Shown here: piece after piece, positions 52,402 to 62,500 of the stretch
Numbering within the stretch: position 1 is the stretch's first letter
Layout: the number at the start of each line of letters is the position of its first letter
NCBI GenBank assembly: GCA_028751875.1
Contig: CM054162.1
Location: forward strand, 5,972,712 to 6,036,711
Origin: Rapana venosa
Taxonomy: Eukaryota; Mollusca; Gastropoda; Neogastropoda; Muricidae
DNA: 64,000 nucleotides
Direction: 5' to 3'
Notes under the pieces: model-generated
The model's database searches: none
What the model was told of the DNA's origin: nothing
What the model saw: the letters and a program-made list of their open reading frames with translations, nothing else
Program-made: the position numbers and the translations under genes

Positions 52402-53085
52402 TTAACCTCTTAACTGCCCAGTGCAAGTGCACCCTATATGCCGGGGAATAAAATTCTTATGTACCACTGCTATGTTCATATCCCTCTTACTCAGAAACTA
52501 CTACATGAATCTTCCTGATAGTCTACCCAATGACAGTATATATATCGTACATTACTTCGAGGCAAGCTCAAATTAGTTACATGATATTTAAAAAATACGA
52601 TTTCTTCATCACCACTGTCATTCTGAGTACCCCCCCCATTTCATAAACGTCAAATATAAGCCTAGGCCAAATCTCATTCATTGTTTTTTTAAATACACGA
52701 TCTCCAGAATCATACGCGATTGTTTTCATCACTGTTAGGTAAATATACAGTTTTATTTGCCACTTTTACAGCTGTGTAAAGTTATTGATGCCTTCAACAA
52801 GAAGTGTCAGCCATTTTGAACAAGAACTTCCCAAGCAGTCATACAGAAAAACACAAAATATGAGCTAAAAAACAATCGTTTTTGCCACAGGTTTTTACAG
52901 CTGGATGTTACCAAGCAACAGGAGAGTGATCTCCATTAATTTTGGAGTTCTTTCCCTTTCACTGTAGTCAAGGAAGCAGGCTTGTCTACTTCGGTTCGAC
53001 ACCCCGGAAATTTTCCGGGTTGTAGGCGTATAGGATAAACGTTAAGCCCCGGAAAATTTCCAGGGTAAGGCAGTCTAGCGGTTAA
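52402..53085 (-). mobile_element. TTAA-flanked piggyBac-like MITE, copy A (684 bp)
   Basis: It is bounded by TTAA at both ends. The left end reads TTAACCTCTTAACTGCCCAG inward; the right end, on the minus strand, reads TTAACCGCTAGACTGCC. These form imperfect terminal inverted repeats. It contains no long ORF. It matches copy B (60564-63001) in inverted orientation, including AGCCTGCTTCCTTGACTAC-type and GCACTTGCACTGGGCAGTTA blocks, and it lacks the nested element found in copy B. Confidence 0.85.
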
Positions 53086-53530
53086 AATGTTCACCTGCCT
53101 AAGTCTAGCGGTTGAGATGTTCACCTGCCTAACATTGTAACAAGTTAACCGCGAGGTTCTGGGTTAGATTCCCAGCCTTGCCCTTTTTTCCCAGTTTGAC
53201 AAGAAAATTGAACAGATTGTCAGTCTTTCAGATGAGACTATAACCTGAGGCCCCATATGCAAATGCACGCAGAAAATCTTGCACACACATTTAAAACCCG
53301 TTACACCTTTTGAAAGAGCAGACCATTTCGTGCCAGTGGAAATTGAAATGGATGACTTTTTTTTTTTTAAACATGCAAATTATGCACATAGGGGTTGTGT
53401 TTACAGTTTAGACATCCTCCCTAAAGTCGGAATGCGACTACCTGAATCAGTAAAAATTAATGGTAGGGGAAACCAGTCACACATGCAAAAATGCCACCAT
53501 ATGTAAACCTCGGAGCTCTAGCAAACGAAC
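53086..53530 (+). mobile_element. SINE family S1, full-length with head and tail
   Basis: The head AGTCTAGCGGTTGAGATGTT with GGTTCTGGGTTAGATTCCC leads to the S1 body (GATGAGACTATAACCTGAGG, GAGCAGACCATTTCGTGCC). The tail follows: AAAGTCGGAATGCGACTACC, ATGCCACCATATGTAAACCT and CGGAGCTCTAGC. This copy shows that body and tail belong together. Confidence 0.8.
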
Positions 53531-53780
53531 AACAAAAACCAAAGACCAATAGGTCCAGAGTTTCTGAGTCTCGACCAATACAAAATTAGAGCCTATCAAT
53601 AGTATCAAAGTCGGCTTATTCACTGTTTTGGCTGAAATGTCAACACGATCACTGTTGTTAACATGGATTGATGGAACCATCAAAGTTTATCACTTTATGA
53701 TAACAATAAAATTCAGGTCAATCATCTTCCTGGTAAACTGTTGTTCTATTTAGTATTTTTCTGATGATGTTCAACTGAAA

Positions 53781-54100
53781 ATTCTTTTCTTGGTGTGTGT
53801 ACTGTATCTGTGTGCATCTGCTTCCCCTTCATTAGTTTCACTCAAGAGTGGCTTTTTCCTAAAGAATTTTGCCTGGGTCAACTCTTTCTTGCAGTGGCTT
53901 CTTTGACATGCACTAAATGTGTTACACAAAGGACCATGGTTTATTGTCTCATCCAAAAGACTAGCACCCAGACCACCACTCTGTAGAGGATGGGAGAGAT
54001 TAGGGCACAAACAGGGATCTAACCACTACACACTTTAATGCTGCTTTCATTTTCTAGGCAGGTGTGTTAACTCAACTAGATGGTAGACCACTGATCCACC
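53781..54100 (-). mobile_element. SINE family S3, diverged copy
   Basis: The plus strand contains AGAGTGGCTTTTTCCTAAAG, AATTTTGCCTGGGTCAACTC, GTCTCATCCAAAAGACTAGC and a right-end head TAGACCACTGATCCACC. Confidence 0.75.
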
Positions 54101-54431
54101 AGAGTGTGTGTGTGTGTGTGTGTGGGTGTGGGGGGGGGGGGGGGGGGGAAGGGGGGTGTTGTTACTGATGATACTATAGCCATGGGGTATTGTATTAGTA
54201 ATAAGTAGTGGAAACCATGTACCCTTGATTACTAACAAAGAGAATGGTGTTGGGGGGGGGGGGGGGGGGGGTAGGCATGGACTAGTAAACTTTGTACTAA
54301 CTTACTGACTAGCAGAAATTGGCAGAAACTGAGTAGGCCTACCCTCCTCTACGGCCAACAAAGAGAAAGGGGAGGTAAGCTGGCATAGTAACAGTAACCC
54401 CCCCCCCCCCCCCCCCCCCCCACACACACTC
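54101..54431. repeat. Cluster of three G/C homopolymer runs
   Basis: G runs at 54130-54148 and 54252-54271 and a C run at 54398-54421, beside (GT)n and (CA)n. Confidence 0.95.
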
Positions 54432-54709
54432 AGGTTTCAAGGGTATTGGCCTATTTATTGTGTCACTTTATGCAAATAACTGCCTTTTTATTTCCTGCTT
54501 CAATCCACACATACTCTTGACAGATATGACAAACACGCTAAATTTAGTCAAATCTGGATGTTGAAGAATGGCAGCCTCACTTTCGGATCAGTTCTAAAAA
54601 TAAGACTTCCTTACACATACAGCAGCTCTTGCACAACTTAGAATTCATGGGCTTCATGCTGTGAAGAACATATAAGAAAAAAAACCTTCAGAAGATAAGG
54701 ATTACTTAC

Positions 54710-54850
54710 ACTGTATGTACGTCATACATCATTATATGTTTGTTTTCAGAAAACCAGGATACAATATTCGAATATAAGTGGACTAACCGACGCCATGTTG
54801 TTACCATCGGGGAAAGCCAGAGTTCATGGAAGAGGTAGTTTCTTGAAACT
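54710..54850 (-). promoter_or_regulatory. BZW1: Possible alternative first exon of BZW
   Basis: The minus strand has a strong donor, AGT|GTAAGT, at 54710-54704. About 85 nt upstream is ATGGCGTCG in an AACATGG context (54796), opening a 16-codon ORF (54746-54796). This could be an alternative noncoding exon with a uORF and a YY1-type site. It is inference from signals only. Confidence 0.3.
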
Positions 54851-55155
54851 TATACACAAGAAAAAGAAAATGAGATCAATAACTAAACTCCTTTTCGACC
54901 CTATCTGCCAATAAACCGCGCTCATGGAAACTAGTAGTTCCGATCGATTACTCACATTAAAGTCTAGAAATCTACAAAAAAATCACAATGTCTGAATGGG
55001 AGTCAGTCTACGACTACCGGTAGGCTATTCATAATTCAACAAGCTTTTTTTTTTTTATTGACTCACATCTTGTATAACAAAAAACTGTTGATCACTAGTC
55101 GATTACGACTGACAGTGTCACATTTCACACACAAGACTAAAATCAGAATACTTAC

Positions 55156-55235
55156 TGGATTCTGACAGTTTCTGTGAAAATGCCTGATCAACTTCTAACC
55201 CGCAGGTCTAAACTTCTGTCAGGGGGGAAGAATGG
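55156..55235 (-). other. BZW1: BZW 5' noncoding exon
   Basis: The minus-strand text AAACTGTCAGAATCCA is followed by the donor GTAAGTATTC (55155-55146). The upper limit is approximate because the transcription start is not visible. It would splice to the acceptor at 51246. Confidence 0.55.
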
Positions 55236-55295
55236 GTAAGGCTTGCGCAGTCTCGTTGGCTCTCGTACAGCATATGACGTCACGCTCGACAGAAC
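55236..55295. promoter_or_regulatory. Compact bidirectional promoter between BZW and MRPL45
   Basis: A full palindromic CRE, TGACGTCA, lies at 55275-55282, 13 bp before the MRPL45 ATG. An NRF1-like TGCGCA is at 55244-55249. No TATA box is seen. The two genes diverge from here. Confidence 0.65.
55275..55282. promoter_or_regulatory. CRE / ATF-CREB site
   Basis: A perfect 8-bp palindrome TGACGTCA in the head-to-head intergenic gap. Confidence 0.7.
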
Positions 55296-55343
55296 ATGGC
55301 GTCGCACATGGCATTGACGTTCTCAAGAACTTTGACATTGCAG
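55296..55343 (+). CDS. MRPL45: MRPL45 exon 1 (presequence start)
   Basis: ATG in the context GAACATGGCG, 16 codons, donor CAG|GTATCT in phase 0. It is supported by promoter position and by phase with exon 2. Confidence 0.75.
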
Positions 55344-58300
55344 GTATCTTGCAAATTTGCCCGTGATAGCATTTGAAATTTTTTAAAGCAATGTTTCATG
55401 CGCATTAATGAACTTGCAGAACAGAAAAGGTGTGACTGCACTGAGAGTCAATTATCTGTATAGATTCATTGGCAGGAACGACGAGAAACTCAAAACTGCT
55501 GAAGTCACGAACTATGAAGAGTTAGCAAGTGAAACTAGGCCTGTTTTACACCACAACAGAATTTTCTTCGTCTTGAACATCGAACTGACACACACGAACT
55601 CTTGCTGTCTTGAATTGCCAGAAGTACATCCAAACTAGACTGCATGCTAGTTATTGAGATGAGGTAGTAGGAGACAAAGTTGTCTTCTTGAGTACTTGGT
55701 AAAAACTAAAAAGTCATTTGCCGGATTTGGCAAATGATTGAATATTTCGGTATCATAACCATGAAAAAAACAAAAAATTCAATCCAAACAAATAACTATG
55801 GCAAGTCCACACCCCCCCTCCCCCAACCCTTTCCATTTTTCCAAAGTTTTCACTGGAGCTTAGAAAATTCCATACCAGTTAATGAGTTATATTACTTATA
55901 ATTATATTTATAATGAGTTATTACATCAGCAAAGAAGCTCACACAGCAGGAGCTTCAATAAGTATTAATATATCATATTTAAGTTTAACATAGTGCACAG
56001 GTGAAACCACAAGGTGTGCATGAGTGTGTGTGCCCATGTGTGTGTGTCAGAGTCACTCTGTGTGTGTGATATTTTTGTTTCTGCAACTCATCAGCTATTA
56101 CAAAATAAACAAGACCATTAACCTGCATACTGTTACTTGATCTTCTGCATGCAGAGATGCATACTCACTTCTATAGCGCAGTAAGATTAATTACCATGTA
56201 AAGGGATCCACATCATGATGTGAATTCCACCCTGGCCTCAGTCTATCGCTAGTAATTAGTATCCAGGGGTCTGAAGACTGAAGTTTTATTGAAGCTGTAG
56301 AATACAACTTTATTATTTACAGGATCATTTGCTAGTTAGGGTCAAAAGCCTGTCTCCTTATGTTAGTTTAAAACTTTAAAACTGTTTACTATGGTTGAGC
56401 TTGTTTCAGTACTTAAGAAGATCATAAGCGTTAGACACCTGGCTTATAACGTGTAATTTTAGAAAGCTGAGAAAATTAAGGGATTAAAGAAAAAGTTAAA
56501 ACTGTGGAATTATGATTAAAAACCAAAAAAAGAAAAGACACCCCCATGAGAAGGAGTATGTAGGCATTTAAAGGAAAAGTAACTTAAACAACTATTTTTT
56601 TATGTTTTCTAAGACTATTTCAAGTATCATTTTATAATTTGTGTCTAGTTTTTTTAAATATGTCATCATCATTAACCATTACACCCAGTGGTGTGTAGGG
56701 CAGCAACAAAGCGCTTCCACTCCTGCCTATCCTGGGCCAACCTAGTCACTGATCCCCAAGAGTGCTGCATGGCCTTCATCTCACTTTCTACAGTCCTCCT
56801 CCACATTGCTTTTGGTCTTCCTTTCTTTCTCCTTCCTTCTGGGGTCCAGTGCAATGCTGTTGTGTTAAAATATGTATACATGTATAATCACTGCCAAGAC
56901 TTTACAAATTAATTGCTGTTTATCTGAGTGAGTCTACATGTATTTATTTATACATGTATGTAACGGCATATGAGCATTACAATTTACATGTGACTATATG
57001 TGTGTGTACACATGTGTGCATACACCGTTACATGTGTGTGTATGTGTGTGCATGAGCGTACATGTGTGTTTGTGTGTGTGTGCACGCGCGTGCATGTTTG
57101 TGTGTATACATGCACACATTTATTTTATCCATTATAACATGCGTGTCACTCTGTTGTTGTTGTCTTCAATTTAACGTCTGTTCACACTCAGTGATATTAG
57201 ACGAGGGATGTGGAAAATGTAGTGGAACTAGAAGGGAATGGACAGAGAAAAGACTGATTAGGTAACAAGTGTGTTGGAATTTTCATGCAATCAAAAGGGG
57301 GGGGGGGGGGGGGGAATCTTAAACATGAGCAAAAATTTAAATTCAACAGATTGTTAACATGAAACAACTATAAAGTAACTACAACAAATACTCTACTGGG
57401 CTGTGCAATAGACATTTGACAATGGCAAAGGCTAGTTTTGGATTTTTAAATGAATTTTCCACAAACTGCTCACAAAATGTGGGTAAAAAAGGTTTTACAA
57501 TTAGACACTCAAATAGGATGTGAGAGTTGGAAATATGTTCCCCACAGAGGCACCTGACATTTTTACAAAATTTTGTTATAAATGCATTTAATTTTATTCT
57601 AAAATACAGTGTATTAACTCTTCTCGTGGTTGCGAATCTTAAGTTTGTTTGAGAAGGAGTCCTGTAACATGAAATAAGGCTATTAGTCAGGCAACTCTTT
57701 AAAGATCGTTGTGTCACTGTGTGTGTGTGTGCAGAAAGCATGTTGCAGCTGTGCCGTCACCAGTGGAGCACTGCCACTGCTGGCTGGTTATGTGCAAGTG
57801 CGGGGCTTGCCTACAACAAAACATTATGATCCAAAATGGAGGAAGGAACGGAAACGCAAATATATAAAGGTTGAGTGTAAATTTTCTAACTGTTATTATT
57901 TTACTTCAGCGTGGGAGGGAGTTATTATCTTTTAAGTCTTACTGGCAAAGAAAAGGCAAGAGAATGGACTAAGAAGGCAGAAAATAGACAAGAAGGAGAT
58001 TACAGGGCTAAAAAGAGCAAGGCTGAAGGAAAGAGAGGGATAGAAAAGAGGGAATTGCTAGCACAGCTTTCAGAAGGTGGGGATGCTATTTATACTAACA
58101 CTGTGACAGGCCCTTGGCATCCCCCCAGGGGAGATCTGGGAAATCATGTATACATGTATAGCTTTTATCAAAATTAATTGACAAAGTTTTTTTCTCCTTC
58201 CTTCACTTTCACCTATCCCATAGTCCCTTGGGCCAAGGGGGCACTAATGAAGATTTTGCAACCAGCTTCCTCCAATCCCCACGGCCCTCTGCTTTCTGTA

Positions 58301-61300
58301 GCAAGTTGTTCCACTCAAGGCCAGTCCACTCTCTGATGTTGTCTTTCCATCATTTTCTCTGTCTGCCTCTTCTTCGTCTCCCTCCTTGTACTTTTTTCTT
58401 CACCATTCTTTTTTCTTTCTTTCTTTCTTTTTTAATATCGTAATGTTGTCGTTGAGCACTTGCTTTCCTCCAGCCAATGTTAAGCAGCATTGAGCATGGT
58501 TACCAGGTTGGATGGGTGACCATTTGCGTGCTTATCTTCAGTACAGTTTCCCAGTTCACCCAGCTGTAAATGGGTACTTGCCTTTTTAGGGTCAGGGAAG
58601 GAAAAGCAGCGAGGGAGAGGAGATGGGTGCCGCCCTCAATATGCTGGCTTCTAGAGAAGTGAGGTCTCTGACACCTCGCTCCCCTACGACCTTATAGGTT
58701 ATGAGACACCTTTACCTTCTACTTAATGTTGTCATTGTAATAAAGTTGTGGTGCTGTCTGCTGTAGGTTGACCTGCCAGATTTTCAAGACCTGATGAAAG
58801 ATTCCAGAATGTCACCAGATGAATTCCGCATGAAGTTGAAGAAAGATGGAAAACTTCCTCCTCGAACATTCCAGGAAAGGCCGATTAATATTTCCAATAC
58901 AGGTGTGTGAGAGAGAGAGAGTCTACACACATGTGAGTGTGTGTGTGTGGTGGCTTGTTTTGTTTTTTTCTTCTTTCTCTTCTTATATACCCTCATAAGT
59001 CATTGTAATGACCTCAATAATTAATTGCCACTGCACAGTTATTTTGAGAAACTTCCTTTGGTTTTCACACCGAAAAGTTTGACAGAAAAATGTCAGGTCA
59101 GTTTCATATAGAAATATTTGACAGAAAAATGTCAGGCCTGTTTCATAGATTTTGACAGAAAAATGTCAGGCCTGTTTCATAGATTTTGACAGAAAAATGT
59201 CAGGTCTGTTTCATATAGAAATATTTGACAGAAAAATGTCAGGCCTGTTTCATATAGAAATATTTGACAGAAAAATGTCAGGCCTGTTTCATAGATTTTG
59301 ACAGAAAAATGTCAGGCCTGTTTCATAAAGAAATATTTGACAGAAAAATGTCAGGCCTGTTTCATAGATTTTGACAGAAAAATGTCAGGTCTGTTTGACA
59401 GAAAAATGTCAGGCCTGTTTCATAGAGAAATTTTGACAGAAAAATGTCAGGCCTGTCTCATAGAGAAATTTTAACATAAAAAAAATGTCATGTCTGTTTC
59501 ATAGAGTGCAAGCACAAAGTCAGCAAAATCTTCTGCAGACTATTTCTTTTCTTTGTTCACTTTAGCAACAAGAAAAAAAAAAGGTTACTGCTTAATAATT
59601 ATTTATTATTATTTTCATCATCATCAACATTTTCACCTTTATCATTGTTATTGTTATTATCATCATCATCATGATTACTTCTTCTATCTTTATCAGTATT
59701 ATCAAAATGATAATCATTATTTATTGTTGTTGTTCACCATTTCTTTGTCCAGGGGCCATTTTTGAGGCATTTATTCCCCCTGAGGGTGATGGACGGTCGT
59801 CTATCATCTCCAAAGAAGTGAGTGACTAAGAAACCAACCAATCAAAACAAAAACTGATCAACCGTCCAGATTTTGGGGGGGTGAGGGGGGGGGGGGTGCA
59901 TCATCTGATGCAGCCAAAGGTTTCTCAATATGTTAGTTGGTTTAGAGTCATATGCACGCATTTATAATAATAATAATGTATGGAATTTATATAGCGCTGA
60001 ATCTTGTAAAGCAACAAATCAAAATTTGATGATGTGTTATGTAATGATGGAGATCAGTGAAGAGAAAGTTGCCCTTGCATTTCCCGAACGTTCCCCCTAC
60101 CTCACCAAACATATATCTACTTACATGTAATCCTGGATACCTACTCACTCATGCACCCATGATGTCCTCTCTCTCTTGTTCTCTCTCTCTCTCTGTCTCT
60201 TGCTCTTTTGTTCTCTTTCTCTCTCTCTGCACACACACACACTCACACGCGTGCACACACACACACACAACACGCGCGCACACACACACACACACACACG
60301 TACACACACACGCACACTTACACACACACAGTCTCTCTCTCGCTCTCTCGCTCACTCAGTGAATATGTATACATTTGTCTAATGACAAGTGTGGAAAGAC
60401 TTCCACCAATATCACACACATACACACATGTACACACACGAAAACACACACACACATGTATACACATGTGCACAGACACATATGTTCACACTTGCAACAT
60501 ACTGTTTATATAGTTAGGAATAGTCTTTTAATATGCATTAATACCAACACGCATCTCTTTTACTTAACTACTAGACTGCCACACCCTTGAAATTTTCAGG
60601 GGCTAAATGTGCACTCTATACGCCTACAACCCGGCCAATTTCCGGGGTGTCGAACCGAAGTAAACAAGCCTGCTTCCTTGACTACTGTGAAAGGGAAAGA
60701 ACTCCAAAATTAGCGGAGATCACTCTCCTGTTTCTTGGCAATGTCCAGCTGCAAAAACTGGCAAAAATGATCGTTTTTAGTTTGTTTTTTTATGCATGAC
60801 TGCTTGGGCAGTTCTTGTTCAAAATGGCTGACACTTCTTGTTGAAGGCATCAGTAACTTTACACAGCTGAAAAAGGGGCAAATAAAACTTTAGATTTACC
60901 TGACAGTGACGAAAACGATCATGTATGATTCAGGGGATAGTGCATTTAAAAAAAAAAAAGAATGAGATTTGGCCTGGATTTATGTTTGACGTTATTGAGA
61001 TGGGAAGGGGGGGGGTACTCAGAATGACAGTGGTGATGAAGAAAGTGTATTTTTTGTTGATTTTTTACAATTTAAATGTATTTTTGCAGTGAAATATCAT
61101 GCTAACTAATTTGAGCTTGCCTCGCAGCAACCTACGATATATATGTGACCCGTTTTTACGAAGTGAGTCTTAACTCGCACACAGTGAAACGGAGAGAGGC
61201 CCAAAAAAGGGAAGGTGCCGTCCACTTTGCCAATTTTGACTTTTAATCAAAAATGGAATCTGTAGCCATGAAATTTCCTATCTATATGTTTGAAAAGGTT

Positions 61301-62150
61301 AGATTTGATTTAAAAATGTGTTTTTAAACAGTTTTTATCGACCCACCCTACAGCAGTTTTCCAGTGTCCTTCATCATTACAAGGGTGGTTTCAGTCATCT
61401 CGTTATCCTTACCCCTGACAGGGCCCCACACATGTCATACACCATTGGAAAGGCTGTGATCTATATTTTTCATTTCACGCAGCCTTTACGTGAAATCTAA
61501 CCAATCAGAAATACTGCTTCGAGTTATTTAGGTATAAACAAAACCTGAAAGCTCGAGAAGATCGACCAATGAGAGTGGAGGACGCACACCGCCTGTAGTA
61601 ACCAACAGGGAGCTGGTCTATGATTGGTTGGGCGGGGTTTCATCGGCAACACCTCTGTTCTATTTTTAGAAACGCATTGCTGGGAAACTTTGCTGTTTGC
61701 AAAGAATAATGGACATTATGGCTCATTTCTAGCTGATCTTCCACTCTGCCAATAACAGATCAGTACAAACCAGGTGTATTATTTACCAAATATTCTGCTG
61801 CATCTTGTGAAGACAAAAAAATAAAACGATCGTGATCGTGATAAAAGCCCCGAGTAACTTCTCAGTCTGCTTGAATGAAATGAACTGGGATCTGTGTGTT
61901 AGGGTTCAAGGTTACATGTAGAAGTGCTGGTACCTGCATGCAATGTTAATAAACATGGGTATGTATGCATACATATCAAAGCTGCAGATCTAGACTGTTC
62001 AGATGACACTACTGGGGATACTTTTAGCATTTCAGCTGTTAGTGCATGACATGAGAAAATGTGGGAGCTGTTTTAAACTTACTTCACTGTCATATGTGTG
62101 TGTGTGTGTGGTTGTTGTTGTTAAACTGAATGAACTAGTGTGTGTGTGTG

Positions 62151-62191
<41 letters not shown>

Positions 62192-62469
62192 TGTGTGTGT
62201 GTGAAAATGATCAAGTCAAAATGATCTTTATTGAGAGTAAAAGATTAAGTTTATACAGCTTTTTTTTTCATCCTTCCCCCACCCACGCATGCGCGCACGC
62301 AGCGCGCGCGTGCGTGTGCGTGTGTGTGTGTGGTTTTTCTTCTCTATTTTTAAAGATCATTTTCTTTCAAGGGTAATGAATAAGTAATCTGTGTGTGTGT
62401 GTTTCTTTGATTGTTTTGATTCAAGGAAAATGAATGAGTACTCTATTGTTTTTTTTACATGCAGTCTGT

Positions 62470-62500
<31 letters not shown>

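Noticed and set aside
55408..55638. 76-codon ORF downstream of MRPL45 exon 1 as an alternative gene
   Set aside because: No homology recognised; it begins inside intron 1, whose donor and phase fit exon 2.
58439..58720. A genuine 5S rRNA gene
   Set aside because: Only the box C-like segment matches; the rest is a SINE body repeated at 47095 and 29740.
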